A DNA stretch of 64,000 bases from Apiotrichum sp. Y4204 (taxonomy: Eukaryota; Basidiomycota; Tremellomycetes; Trichosporonales; Trichosporonaceae). Position 1 is the stretch's first letter, and every line of letters begins with the position of its first letter. The notes under the pieces were generated by a model that had not been told where the DNA came from, searched no databases, and was given only the letters and a program-made list of their open reading frames with translations. Below, piece by piece: positions 36,600 through 50,199 of this stretch. Location: contig JAMYHL010000014.1 in the NCBI GenBank assembly GCA_025531455.1, positions 248,001 through 312,000 of the forward strand, in the 5' to 3' direction. Position numbers and translations under genes: made by a program.

Positions 36600-36790
36600 C
36601 CGTCGCTCGGCTTGCTCGCGGGTCGGCTTAGCTTGTAGCTCTGGCTCGGCTTGGCTCGGCTTGTGGCCTTGTGGTCGGGGATCGAGCAACGAGGATCGCA
36701 GATCGGCTGGTGCTTGTGGCTCGCACTGTTGGCAGTAGCTCGTGGCTGTGGCTCGTGGTTACGGCTCGTGGCTGCGGCTCGCCACTCGGT
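36600..36790. repeat. Degenerate (T)GGCTCG-rich tandem repeat
   Basis: About a dozen imperfect units built on GGCTCG(T/G) in two blocks (about 36605-36660 and 36717-36785). It looks like a decayed minisatellite. Confidence 0.65.
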
Positions 36791-38383
36791 TCATGGCCCG
36801 CAGCTTCAAGTCACGGCTCGAGGAATGCCGTTGCAAGCCGGGATCCAGCGGAATGCTGGAACAGCAGGGCATGACCTCAGATGAGATGCCGGGCCTGTCG
36901 AGGATACAGTTGAGATCGTTGAGAGCTTGAGAGTGTGATCGAGTGGCGCGAGTAGTGGGCGGACGGCACGGGATAGTGGGCTCGTCTCGGCGTCTCGGTC
37001 GGAGAGATAAGATTTCGCCTGCAAGACCTCGGTTCTGAGAGCTCGCACTCCCGTACTCTCGCAGACTCGGTTTCGTGTCCCCGGTTTAGCAGGTTCGGTT
37101 TGGTGGGCTGTCGGCTCGGTATCGAGGATATCACGGTATCACGGATCGCTCGGTGTGCTATCGCCTCGATAATACTCTCATTTGCGGGGTGATGTGTTTC
37201 ACCCCGTATTTCTCTGTCTGATGTCGAGCTCAGATACACCTCTGCGAGCTGCGAGCTGCGAGCAGAGGTGGACACGTGTTCTAGCTTCTAGCTTCGAAGC
37301 TTCGTAGCTTCTAATCGCGCTAGTCGTTGTCGTCAGCGGTCAGCTGTCAGGGCGGCGATCCATAATCCAACTCGCATTCCTCTGTCAATTCAAACGTATT
37401 CCCACACGCCCAGAGTTCCATTCCGTGCTCTGTCCTGTCCTCATCTGCAGTCGCAGTGCAGGTACAGCTGGCCCGCGGGGTGCAGATGCAGATGCAGTGC
37501 AAGTGCAAGTACAGGTACAGTCAAAGTCCAGTCGGGACAGTCAGTCAGAGCCACAGCCAGCGCTGGTCGCCCATAAACCATGGCCAATATCAAAGTTCTC
37601 GTCCCAACTCACGCACACTCAAAGTCAGCGTTCCTTCATCCCAGCACTCCAGAGGCCGGGCGAGCCGCCACACGCGTATCCCGCGAATCGGATATACACC
37701 GCACAGCAACGCCACTGTCGCGCCCGGCGTCGCGTCATTGGATCGTTGGATCGTTGGCCAGGGTTATCGGCTGTTCGCATTCAAAGGTCAATTTACGAGT
37801 CGAGCGTGGGGGTCGCGGGGTCTTGGTGATCTGGGGAAGCGGTGCCCCATACGCCCGTAGCGAGCTGTAGCGATGGCATAGTGTTCATAGTGCGTCCGAG
37901 TCGTGTGCGCCCCAAGAGGTCGAGAGCAATGCGCCGGAATGTGCCCTCCCAGGCTCCCACCCCTTGGTGCTGGAATGTTCGTGGATCGCAGCTTCATACA
38001 CCTCACAGCCTCGCGAGCTCGCGGGTGATCCGTATCCGTGATCAGTGCCGTGTCGTGTTCCGTATCCCTGTACCGTGTTCCGTCCATGATATCATGTGCC
38101 AGACAGGATGACCATCCGGGCGCGCTGCACGGTCGTCAGCTCATCTCCCGTGCTTGTCGAACTCCGGGGACTTGTTCGTTGCGCGCGACGCCTGGTGGCT
38201 CGGCCGGTGTGCTCTCCGCTGTGCCCTGTGCGCTCTGCGCTCTGCTCAATGCGATTAGCGTCAGTCATACAGCTACTGATGCATGCTCCTGATTCATGTT
38301 GTACTTCTTCCATGGTCTCCCCTCATACTACAGTGGCTCGTAAACGTGGCTCAAAACGACCGGCGGCTAGAATACACACACGC

Positions 38384-38959
38384 TTAACGGCCAGAGTGGC
38401 CGGTACCAGCGCGGATGTTGCCCTCGCCGCGCGACGGGTTCATGTTGGGGTCGTGGACCTGGAAGCGCTGCCTCTTCGAGGTTCCGTTCTCGAGGATGAG
38501 GACAATGGCGGCACTGCAGTGTTAGTGGGATGGGATGCGTGAGGACGAAAATCCAAGGACTCACTCAGTCGACTTGTCCTTGATGCGCTTGTCGTCGCCG
38601 AAGAAGGCAGTCTCGACCTCCTGGCGCGAGATGGGGGCGAGCATACCGGTGGTGCCGCTCGTGTTCGACTTGAACTGTCGTGTGAGCGAAATGTTACAAA
38701 ACGGGGTGAGCAGGGTTAATGGATCAAGTCACGGATCGAAGCCAGCGATGAACACTGAGAGATCCAGCATCCATCCACGACGTCAACTCACAATGTCAAA
38801 GCTTCCGAGGAAGCGGGCAAGAGCTATGTCCTTTCCGCCCTGGGGCTGCTCCTTCCAGCGGTTGTACTCGGTCTCGTCGTCGACAAAGACGAGGTACTCG
38901 TCGGCGTGCTCGTGGGGGCGCCAGATGACGGCAAGGGTCTCGTTGTCCTTGGAAGACAT
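38384..38959 (-). CDS. RTC3: SBDS N-terminal-domain protein of the Rtc3 family
   Basis: Rtc3 in yeast is a small stress-induced protein with the fold of the N-terminal domain of SBDS/Sdo1. It is linked to RNA metabolism and has no well-defined biochemical role. Exons (transcript order): 38959-38792, 38674-38565 and 38513-38384, giving 135 aa. Visible family features are the N-terminal WRPHEHADEYLVFVDDE, then FDIFKSNTSGTTGMLAPISRQEVETAFF, then AAIVLILENGT and a Gly-rich basic tail. Introns are 117 and 51 nt. A palindromic TGACGTCA lies about 275 bp upstream, consistent with stress or cAMP-linked bZIP control (inference). Confidence 0.85.
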
Positions 38960-41317
38960 TGTGGGGGATGTGCAAGAAAGGGTAGATGTGATGTGGATGT
39001 GGGTGTGGATGCAGTGAATGCGGATGGGAAAGATGTGGAGAGTAAGAGTGAGGAGAGTGTTGAGCAGAGTCTATATACTGCACGAGATGGCATCCAGCCT
39101 GGCACTGTCGGCTCCGGAAGAACACTACGTGGTGTGAGTAGGTCGTAGTGGGCGGCTGCTTGCTACGTATTCCACTCTCTCTCACTCTCTCCATTGTCGT
39201 CACTAACAGCGAATAGGTATGTAGCATTACGTATGACGTCAGTAGGCGGCCTGGGCACGCACACAATAGAGTGTCATTACAGCCACTTGGCAGTGTGCCA
39301 GTGTGGAGAAGGAAGATCCTTCGCACAACCCTGCATATCCCTAGCATATCAGCCAATTACAACCGAGTATAGCCCATTAGCCAGGGATTACAATAACAAA
39401 TGCTCGTCATTCAAGAAGCGAGTAGAATACCGCAGATCAATTACACAATTATAAAGTGGTCGACAAATCAGATTTGGCTATGAATGTTCCGGGCGCCTAA
39501 TCTTGCGCAACAACTCAATGTCGGTCTCTGCACGACTAACACACTCATGCCTAAACAGTGTGCCTAATTTACGTAAATTAACGTGCGCCGATCAGTCAAA
39601 CCACACTATTTGTAATTCCTCAGTACTCCCTTGTGTGTGTGCCTGATTTTTGCAGCGATTGCACCGTTGCGGCGCTGCAACAGCCCCTGCGGTATCGTAC
39701 CACCCACAGCTTGCCCTGTGCTGCGCCAGGGCCCGCGGCCAGCGCGCGTGCCTCTCTCTCGGCCAGGCCCACGCTCCGCACTATCTATCGAAATTGATAA
39801 AGACACATCGTTTTCGTTCGCGCTGCGGCAATCGTACGAGAGACCAGAAGGGGGGCAAAAGGGGGGGCTGTTAACGAAGGGCCAGATGGGGGGGCGTATG
39901 CCCTTGGCTGTGGGCGGCTGTGGGCGCGTGGGCGCCGCTGAGCGGACTGCGCGGACTGGGCGGACAATATGGACAAATATCGCTCTTGTCGTGGGGTGAG
40001 CTAGATACCGGCGATAAACCTTTTTTTTTTTTTCCTGCCCCCTTTTTTCTGAGCGCGTACGGCGCGCTGGCTGCTGGCGCGTGTGGTACGCGGCACTTTG
40101 AGATTTGGAGAGGGCTTGACTGCACTAGCACTTGACCAGCTGGCCTGCTGACCAGTTAGACAACCAAACTGCTAGACATTGAGGCAGTTAGCTGGGGTGG
40201 GAAGCACTGGGCGCGTTTGGCTGGTTGTGGCATGCATCGCGCAGATCCCCCTTTGGGAATCCTGCAACCGACGATCAGAACCGATGTGATTCCGGATCGC
40301 AGAGGTGGAGGCATGGAGGCAGCATCATCTGCCAGATGGCCAGATGTCTACCTCTAGCATCGCTGCGCGCTGCAATCTGTCATCTGTTTGTCATCGTGTC
40401 ATTATGCATCACGATATGTGCGTGCGCAGCGCGCAGCGTCTGTGCGTATCCCATGCACGTCGGAGAGAGTCCGAATGGCACTGGAAGAGAAGGCATTGAA
40501 AGAGACCCCACGTTGCCGCCCATTAGATTTTTCTGTTTCTGTTCCCGATGGGGTCTGCCGGTCCTCGTCTGTGCCCTGAGTCTCAAACAGAAAAAAAAAA
40601 AAAAGTTGTCCCTACCGTAGCGTGTCTCTTGTGATCTACCAAACGGGTCAAACGGTCTCATTGGCATGGCCTCCATATGGTTTGGCCCTGGTCTCTATCA
40701 GTGCCGCCCTCTGCCCTCGCGCCCTCCCCAAAGTCCCGGTCCCGGTCGGCGCGGTAACGGCTGAGCGCGTGTGGGTTGTACGACGCGGGGGCGGAGGCGG
40801 AGCAGAGTGGAAGGCCTGAGAGGACTAGGGGAAATGAGGATATGATATGGGAACTGTGTGGGCGGGCCTGAACCATCGTACAATCGTATCATTCCCAGTG
40901 GCCAGTGGCCCAGTGGCAGCCACGCCACGCCGCGCCAGTCCGAGACGAGAAACGAGAGAGAAAGAGAGAGAGAGATGAGACCATCGCTGTCCTCCGCCGT
41001 GTCACCCCCGTTGCAGCCCTGTCCCCCCTCTGGCGCCATTCCAGCAACGCAACACATTGTCCTGCCCCCCTCAAGAAGTCGACGTCCACGCTCCCTCATC
41101 TCTTGTGCTCTTGCTCTCTTGCCTGTTGCTCAACTTTGCTTTTGTGTTCATCACACTCCTTGTCCCATACCCCCCATCACACATCGCATCTACCCCGCGC
41201 GCCCCGACGTCGCTGTTCGCCTCGGTCATATCCCCCGCACTCTCCCATATTTTTGTAATCCCAACTTTTTAGTCCACCCCCCACCAACCCCCACGCTCCG
41301 CATCTCATCCCACCACC
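38960..41317. other. Divergent promoter region of RTC3 and ERG13
   Basis: 2.36 kb with no recognisable gene. It contains a CRE palindrome, a T tract near 40021-40033 and an A tract near 40591-40604. The last 250 bp before ERG13 are C/T-rich leader. I looked for a sterol-response element of the TCACNCCAC type near ERG13 and saw no convincing one. Confidence 0.45.
39234..39241. promoter_or_regulatory. CRE/ATF-type palindrome TGACGTCA
   Basis: A perfect 8-base bZIP site about 275 bp upstream of RTC3 in non-coding DNA. It could serve RTC3; ERG13 is 2 kb away. Confidence 0.5.
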
Positions 41318-43129
41318 ATGGTCGCGTTTGACATCCCCGCCCGCCCCTCCAACGTCGGTATCCTCGGCATGGAGATGTACTTCCCCAAGAGGTGCATCTC
41401 CGAGGAGGACCTCGAGGAGTTTGACGGCGTCTCAAAGGGAAAGTACACCATTGGTCTTGGCCAGAAGTACATGGCCTTTACCGACGACACGTACGTAGTG
41501 GAATTGGAATGGAGCAGCGAAGGAGCAGTACTGACGTTGCAGTGAGGACATTAACTCGGTCGCCCTTTCCGGTATGTAGCGGAAAGCTCAGCTCTACCCG
41601 CCAGCTCCGTACATGTAGCTCACCCCGCAGTTGTCTCTGGTCTTCTCGAGAAGTACAACGTCGACCCCAAGTCGATCGGCCGCCTCGATGTCGGTACCGA
41701 GACGATTATCGACAAGTCCAAGTCGACCAAGACGCTCCTGATGGACCTGTTCGCCTCGCACGGCAACCACGACATTGAGGGTATCGACTCGAAGAACGCG
41801 TGCTACGGCTCGACCGCCGCGCTCTTCAACTGCATCAACTGGATGCAGTCCGAGTCGTGGGACGGCCGCAACGCCATTGTCATGTGCGGTGACATTGCCA
41901 TCTACAAGGAGGGCTCGGCCCGCCCCGTCGGCGGCATGGGTGCCTGCGCCCTCCTCATCGGCCCCGACGCCCCTATTGTCTTTGAGCGTGAGTAGAGAAA
42001 TGCCAGAGGGGGGGAAGTAGCGAGGTGGGAAGACGACAAGGGCGTAACAACACAAAAGAGCAACTGTCTGTTGTCTGGTGCTGTTTTCCGTTGTCTGTTG
42101 CTGTCTCGGGCGGAACCATGGGCGCAGACAGTGGCCGTATCTGCAGACGTCCATCTCGTCGATCTCTTGCCTGTTGCAGCTGTCGTCTCCGAAACATGTG
42201 GCTGACGTTGTAGCCGTCCACGGCACCTACATTGCCAACACCTGGGACTTCTACAAGCCCGACCTCTCGGCTGAATACGTGAGTGACCCCTCCAATCGCC
42301 CAGACGCGACGAGACGCGTGTTGAAAGCCGCCCACTGACCTCACAGCCCACCGTTGACGGCCCGTGGACCATTGCCGCCTACCTTGGCGCGCTCGACAAC
42401 GCCTACTCGACCTACATCGAGAAGGCCGCGGCCTCCAAGGCCCGCGCCCTCAAGAAGAACATTCCCAACGGCAACGGCGCCGAGTCGTCCGCCGAGGGCA
42501 TTGACCAGTTTGACTACGTCTGCCTGCACTCGCCGTACGGCAAGCTCGTGCAGAAGGGCCACGCCCGTTTCTTCTACAACGACTACCTCCGTGACCCTAC
42601 CGCCGCCCAGTTCGCCAACATCCCGGAGAGCATCAAGGCCCTTGACAAGACCAAGACCTACATGGACAAGACTGTTGAGAAGACCTTCCTTGCCCACGCC
42701 GACACCCACTACAAGTCGGCTGTTGTCCCTACCACCGACTGCGTCAAGCGCTGCGGCAACATGTACACTGCCTCGCTGTACGGTGCCCTCGCTTCCCTGA
42801 TTGCCAACGTCGAGTCGGACGAGATCCAGGGCAAGCGCGTTGGTCTCTTCGCCTTTGGTTCCGGCTGCGCCGCGTCCTTCTTCGCCCTCCGCGTGCAGGG
42901 CTCCACCGAGGAGATCCGTTCCAAGATGGCCCTCCAGAAGCGTCTCGCCGCCATGGACGTCGCGCCCTGCCAGGCGTACGTCGACGCTCTCAAGCTCCGC
43001 GAGGACAACCACAACGCCGTCGAGTACAAGCCCCAGGGCTCGGTCGACAACGTCTGGCCCGGCGCCTACTACCTCGACGGCGTCGACAACCTCTACCGCC
43101 GCACCTACACCCGGAAGCCGGTCGCATAA
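41318..43129 (+). CDS. ERG13: Hydroxymethylglutaryl-CoA synthase
   Basis: Condenses acetyl-CoA with acetoacetyl-CoA to HMG-CoA, the step before HMG-CoA reductase in the mevalonate and ergosterol pathway; cytosolic. Exons: 41318-41490, 41543-41571, 41631-41987, 42214-42278 and 42347-43129, giving 468 aa, the normal length. It opens with [13 protein letters not shown]. The catalytic cysteine is about residue 125 in [10 protein letters not shown]. Other landmarks are [15 protein letters not shown] and [19 protein letters not shown], with the conserved catalytic-base region. [18 protein letters not shown] lies near the C-terminus, and the tail ends [14 protein letters not shown]. Introns are 52, 59, 226 and 68 nt. 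No targeting peptide is present. Confidence 0.96.
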
Positions 43130-43610
43130 GTGGCTGGAAGACGGGTGAAGACGCTGGGAGCTGGCTTAGAGTGGATAGGGATCTCATTGGGCTGTGAGCT
43201 GGCGCCGCCGAGGGTGGGTCTTGCAGTGTTTAATTCTCCGCCGCATCGCGCCCGGCGCCGCACAGAGGCATATCACGACTGTACACGTACACACTAGACG
43301 CATCTATTGTCTATTATACCCCAACACTACAGAGAGGATGCATTGTTTGAGTGAGCCGAGTCGGGAGGGATGGCCAGGGTGAAAGCGATCTGCAGCAGGG
43401 AGCTTTAGAGGAGAGGACGGGCATCTAGTTGACTGACACTGATGAGTGTTGAGCGTCTAGTTGACTGACGACTGATGTGACTAAGTGGGCCTCGGAAACT
43501 CGTCGTTGCGGCCGTGGCACTCGCTGCACCGTTCTAAACAGGAAGAACAGCAATACAACTCGCAGTCAAAAGCCCGCGACCATCACTGCCACAACAAATA
43601 CATACAACAG
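43130..43610. other. 3' intergenic gap
   Basis: 481 bp between convergent ERG13 and the hypothetical gene. No gene is seen; a TAGTTGACTGAC sequence occurs twice at about 43427 and 43459. Confidence 0.45.
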
Positions 43611-44452
43611 CTACACGCTCCATCCATAAAAGTATCCCGCACTGCGGCCCTCACACCCCTCCTCCGGCGCCCAGAACTGCGCGGGGGGGAACTCGCGCCC
43701 CTTTCTGCGCTTCCGCCGCGGTTTCTCAGCCTCAACCTCGGCAGCCTTCACTTTCAATCTCGGCACGCCCTTCCGCGTCTCCCCTTTCGCCTGCGCGATA
43801 AACACCGGCGGCAACCCACGCGGCAGCCCCGCAGACTCGAGGATCATCTCCCCCACCTCCCCCTGCCTCCCAGGCAGCGAAAGACTGTTTTCAGCGCCAT
43901 ACGCCGCCTCGGCAGCGAGTCGCGCAATCCGTTCCCTCACAGCCACGGGAAGCGGCACAAGCCGCGGATTAGACGGGAGGGCGTAGTGTTCCGCCGTGGA
44001 GAGGGATACGGGCGTCGGCCCCGCGAAGAGTGGGAATTCTGAAAGTCAGCGGATCTCCAGATGAAATCTCAGGACTTACCGACCACCTCGGCAGCGGCGA
44101 CGACCTCCACCGGCTCGGCGCGCACCGCGGCTGTCTCGGCGCGCGCGAGGCGTTCACGCTCCTTCCGCCGCTTCTTCTTCGCGTTCTGTTTCTCCGCCTT
44201 GGTGAGCGGGCGCCCGAGAGCAGCCTCTTCAGCTGCGTCTGGTGCGTCTGCTGCGTCTGGAACTTCGGCGGGCGGCGAGGGTTCCGATGCTGCCTCGAGT
44301 TTCGGGAGATTCGGGAGGCGGGCGGCCATGAGCGCGTCGTATGCCGCCACCAGCGCCGGACTCGGGCGGGGGGAGCTCTCCGGGGAGCTTTCGCGTGATG
44401 ACGAGGATGAGCTCGAGCTGGGGGTCGAGCTCGAGCTGGCTTTGGAGCTCAT
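43611..44452 (-). CDS. Hypothetical protein with a basic helix and Trp/Phe-rich C-terminus
   Basis: Not recognised. Exons (transcript order): 44452-44080 and 44038-43611, giving 266 aa. The first 35 residues are almost pure Ser/Pro/Glu. A Lys/Arg-rich helix follows around residues 80-105 (LTKAEKQNAKKKRRKER), which could bind RNA or serve as a nuclear signal. The C-terminal third has KPRRKRRKGREFPPAQFW and ends with an aromatic GYFYGWSV. The single intron is 41 nt and its removal is needed for frame. Its start is only 255 bp from the divergent CWC21 start, so the two probably share a promoter. The basic helix recalls RNA-binding proteins such as the PYM N-terminal region, but I cannot assign a family. 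Confidence 0.7.
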
Positions 44453-44707
44453 CGTAAATAGATGTGTAGTTGATCGTTGATACTTCTTGTCCAGAAATCT
44501 CAGACCTCCACTTCGAGGCGCCTCCACCACGCCACTGGGCGGCGCGCCACGCGCGAAATGCCGTATAATCCCGGTCTCACCCTCGCCCAGCACCCTGGCG
44601 GCGATGGCGTCCATGTTGGGAGAGTACTTGTCGAGCACGTCGAGCATCGTCCTCGTCCTCGACGCCTGCAACACTCTTCCCTTTGCTCATCCACGACAAC
44701 CCCCGTC
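44453..44707. promoter_or_regulatory. Bidirectional promoter between the hypothetical gene and CWC21
   Basis: The two start codons are 255 bp apart on opposite strands, so the gap must contain both leaders and promoters. No named element was recognised. Confidence 0.5.
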
Positions 44708-46094
44708 ATGTCGTACAACAACATTGGTCTCTCGACCGCGCGTGGAAGGTGCGTATCAGAAGCAGGGACGCCCATCTGGAGGCGTCCTTCTCTCTTGTTT
44801 TCCTGCTGACATTCAGTGGCACAAGCGGCTACATTGTCCGCAACACGTCGGCGCTGCCGACGCGGCAGGGCCCGCCGGGCGGCTTTGCCGGCCACCAGCG
44901 GTACGAGGACTATCTGAACGAGATTGCCAAGCCGCCAGTGCACCGCGAGCCGGACGCGGGGATCCTCGAGCACGAGCGCAAGCGCCAGATTGAAATCAAG
45001 TGTCTCGAGCTGCGGGACGAGATGGAGGAGCGCGGGTGAGTGTCTGTCCGCAAGTGTTAGAAGTGTTCCTATTGTAGCTTTTGTCCCCGTCCCTTCTGCT
45101 TTTCCTTTTCCTTGTCCGCAACCCAAATAGACAGTGCCTTGGAGCTGCATCCTACAGCCCTCGAGGCGATCCGGTTCGCGAAGAGTACCATACACGGGTC
45201 ACTTAAGACCTCCATGTCCCACATCCAATGGGTTATGGAGGGGGACTGTGCCCCGACATCCGTAGGGTTTTCATTCTTTGTTTTCTCCATATACTGACGG
45301 AAAGGGTCGACGACGACGAGATTGAGGACGCGGTGGCGGCGCTGCGCAAGAAGCTGCAGTCTGCAAACGTTGTCATTCCGGGACGGCGGGCGACCGACTC
45401 GCACTCGGTGGCGGCCGCCAAGCAGGTGGAGATGACGCGTCTCGGGCGCGCACTGGACATCCGCGCAGACCACGTCGAGGGCAAGGCGTTCCAGCGCGAG
45501 ACGGAGGAGGAGCGCGCAAAACGCCTCGCGGAGAAGGAGGAGCGTGAGCGCGAGCGCGTCGAAGCGGCGCTCAAGCGCGAAAAGGAGGCGGAGCGCAGGA
45601 AGAAGGAATTTGAGGAGCGCGAAAAGCTCCGCCGTAGAGAAGAGTACCGCCGGAGGCAGGACGAGGAGCGCCGGCGGCGGAGAAGCGACCGCCGCGACCG
45701 CGATCGTGAAGACTCGCGTTCCCGTTCCCCCGTCAAGCGCAACTCGCGCGATTCCGAGTCGCGCTCCCGCTCCCCGGTCAAGCGCAGCCGGTACGACTCG
45801 CGTTCCCCGCGCCGGGACGAGTCGCGCAGCCGCAGTCCGCCGCGCCGCCGCGACGACGACCGGCCCGAGACGCCGCCCCGTGGCCGCTCAATGACGCGCA
45901 CACCCACCCCCGGCGCGGGGCGCCGCGACCCCTCGCCGTCGCCGCGCCGCCGCCGTCCCCGGTCCCCGAGCTACTCGCGCTCGCCATCCCCTCGTCGTCG
46001 TCGTGACGACTCGACCCCGCCCCGCCGCCGCCGCTACGACTCGGATTCGGATTCAGACTCTGAGCGCGGCCGCCCCATTTCCCGCGCCCCGTAA
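44708..46094 (+). CDS. CWC21: Pre-mRNA splicing factor CWC21 (SRRM2 N-terminal homologue) with RS tail
   Basis: Cwc21 joins the activated spliceosome and contacts Prp8 and Snu114; animal SRRM2 shares this N-terminus. Exons: 44708-44748, 44817-45035 and 45305-46094, giving 349 aa. The family start MSYNNIGLSTARGSGTSGY is split by intron 1. The cwf21 helix (DAGILEHERKRQIEIKCLEL) bridges into VDDDEIEDAVAALRKKL across intron 2. Residues of about 150-230 form a charged Glu/Arg coiled coil. The last 110 residues are RS/SP repeats (SRSRSPVKR, SPSPRRRR), far longer than in budding-yeast Cwc21 and closer to animal SRRM2. The 269-nt intron 2 is long for this window. The RS domain implies phosphorylation by SR kinases. 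Confidence 0.9.
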
Positions 46095-46349
46095 TGTTGT
46101 ATCATTCAGTTAGCTGCACGTACCAGTAGTCATGATGCCAGTCAGTGTATCAGTGTATCTAGTGTGTCCTGAGCATGACCGGTGTGATGTCCGCGAGGGT
46201 CGTCGAACGGGGGACTACAAAAGGATGGGCCCTTCTTGCTTCTTGCCTCTCTTTGGGTATTCAAATCCCACACATTCACTTCCTTGCAACCACTATCCCA
46301 ACATTGACCAACTGCTGCATACAGCTCGCACCCTACCATCTCACTCCAC

Positions 46350-47904
<1,555 letters not shown>

Positions 47905-48710
47905 GGTGGTGTTTTTGTTAATGTGAAAGTGATGGAAGAATGGAGAACAACAACCTGTGAGGGGTGGTGGCTTTGATGTATTGTGGGACCCTGTGCGTCA
48001 CTGGCCGTCAACTGGGTGGGCGGTTACGCGCGCCCCTTATATTAACTGTGCCCACTCTTCTGACTGAACCCGGGGGCTCCGATGCGAGCCGAACTTTACC
48101 ATCGCAAGCCAAGATGGGATATTCACCGCAACGTTGCATGCACGACAGCTTAACCGCTGGATGGGGACAGTGATCATGAGGGTGTGATGCATGCTTACAT
48201 ACTGCTTTATTGCTCTGTGATCTGGGATCTATGTATATCGCGGCGCATGCTTTTATCTTAGTCCATAGGTGCAGGTCCACCAGCACATCTCGCACCAAAC
48301 CTCACTGCGTCACTACCTAGCACGGCTGATGAATGCCGCAGAATGCCGAGCTCGGGATTCCGATCCGGAGTTTCTGGTGGAGGGACTCTGGGGAATGGTG
48401 GAGAACTGGCAGATCGTGGCTGAACTCTTGCCTTGCCAAGACCAGCAGATAATCAGAAGGTCTGAGGCTGCGAGAGCAAATGTAGTGGAATAGTGATAGA
48501 AGTCAAATGTGAGTGTCGAGCAAGTCGAGCGGCTGAGCGGTCGCTGTTGACAGCTGGACGGTGGAGTGGACAAGACAGAGGACTCCGAGCCATCCACTGA
48601 TGTCGGACGGGTCGTCACAGTGGACTAGCGCCCAGAGGCCAGCCATTCTCTATAACAGGACCACGATCCAAGGCATAGTCATAGTCACAACATACATCAA
48701 TCTATACAAT
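47905..48710. other. SFA1 promoter and 3' end of the YCII-domain gene
   Basis: 806 bp without a recognisable gene or named element. Confidence 0.45.
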
Positions 48711-49152
48711 CTACAGCTTCGCCTCCTGGACAAGCTTGAGCAGGTCGTCCCCCTCGGCGCCGATAATCTCGCGCACGACCACGCGCTCGCGGTCCCACAC
48801 CCCGTCAACCCAGTACGCGTCCCCCTTGATGCGCTCCCAGCACGCCTCGAGCGACGGGTACCGGTAGATCATGACGCTGCCCGCCATGCCGTCGTGCTGC
48901 TCCGCGGGCGTCTTGCGCGCGTCTCCCGAGTGGTGGCTGTGCGCATCGTCGACGAATGCGCGTCCGAAGACTGGGAAACTAGGTCAGAAAACAGAAAATT
49001 GGTCAAACCCCCACACACACTCCCACTCGTGACTCACGCGTCGTGCCCGCCTTCTTGCCCGCCGCAGAGGCCTGGACGTGCGCCTCGCGCACGCGCATCC
49101 GCGCAGCAAAGTTGTCCGCCTTGTCGGGGCAGTACGCGATGTAGAGCGGCAT
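48711..49152 (-). CDS. YCII-related domain protein
   Basis: A small dimeric ferredoxin-like fold protein; the family occurs in bacteria and fungi with largely unknown reactions. Exons (transcript order): 49152-49038 and 48970-48711, giving 124 aa. The N-terminus MPLYIAYCPDKADNFAARM followed by R-x-x-H (VREAHV) fits YciI, where a His in this position and a later Asp are proposed active-site residues. It also shows GSVMIYRYPSLEACWERIKGDAYWVDGVWDRE, the family signature of a strand, a helix and a D-x-Y-x-x-x-G-hydrophobic pattern. The 67-nt intron uses the second of two nearby acceptors, since only that keeps the frame. Confidence 0.87.
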
Positions 49153-50199
49153 CGTGGCTGTGGTCGGTGGTGGGTGGGCGTCGGTGGTGGAGCGATGCAC
49201 TTGCGTTTGTATGGGATCTTATCCAGGAGCGAAGTTGTTTGGCTATGCTTGGGCTCGTGGGCATGCGCGCGAGCGGCCCGTCTGATATATATGTCCCAGC
49301 TGCTTTCCCCGCCTCGCCCATCTTGAGATCATCTCGAGGCCTTGGAGCTCGAGGCCTTGGAGCAACCGCCGGGAGCCGGACATGAGATGTGCGGATGACT
49401 CGGCTCGGCTGGCGGCGTCGGGAGTTCCGCGGCCTAATCTACGGGGTGTTTCGGGTCGGCCGCGTGCTGAGTCAATTGCTCCCACAACGCACAATACACC
49501 AAGTGGACATGCATATCTTGTCGTGCATGCATCGCATATCGCATACCGACATGTCGCGATATCCCGATATCGTACTACATCGCGTTGCTACACGCCCCTT
49601 ACACCCCACTTCCGAAGATATCGTAGCCCGGGGTGCCAGACAGGTCAGGCCTGCCATTGCCATGCAAGTTGGGAGGTGAGTAGAGTACGATCCTCGCGTT
49701 TACTGTTTATCTTCCACTCGTTCTCACTTCTGTATCACTCCTCCTTTACTGAAGCTGACATGCTGACATTCACTTGGACTTGGGGCCACACTGCATGCTG
49801 TGTGAATGCCACTCCCTGCTGCTGATGTTATGGGTTGCTGATGGTATCACTGCAGCGGGGCGCTGAGCACAAGGGGCACATGCGTGGTGTTCTGTCCTTT
49901 GGAGATCACTGTCGAGACTTATTGACCTCACATCACCTTCTTTTCTCTTCCTTTCTTTCCCTCACTCCTTGTCTCCTCCTTTCTCTTTCTCTTCCTCTTT
50001 CTCCTCCTCTCTCACTTACTCTATCTCGCTGGCCCCCTCTCACACAACCTCCTTCTCCTTCCCGTCACCGCCTCTGCCTCTTCCTCAGTCTCAGTCCCGC
50101 TCTCTGCCTCTTCCCACGTCGCACCACGCAAGTCCCAAACAACCGTTTCACGTCTCCACATCTCTCACCAGCGTGCCCGCACTCACCCGTCAAAACACA
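49153..50199. other. Intergenic, promoters of the YCII gene and the F-box-like pair
   Basis: 1.05 kb; no gene seen. The last 260 bp are a striking CTTTCTCTTCC pyrimidine tract leading to the ATG at 50200. Confidence 0.45.

Larger units (their letters stand above)
33904..38383. other. 4.5-kb gene-poor region with short tandem repeats
   Basis: No frame of more than 140 codons, no biased codon use and no recognisable protein. Purine/pyrimidine-rich leader of the gene at 33903 occupies the left end. Several short tandem repeats follow (listed separately). It could hold a non-coding RNA, an old element or a fast-evolving small gene; nothing here decides it. Confidence 0.5.

Noticed and set aside
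33904..38383. Search for a transposon or LTR element
   Set aside because: No transposase, reverse transcriptase or integrase motifs and no long terminal or inverted repeats were seen; only short tandem repeats.
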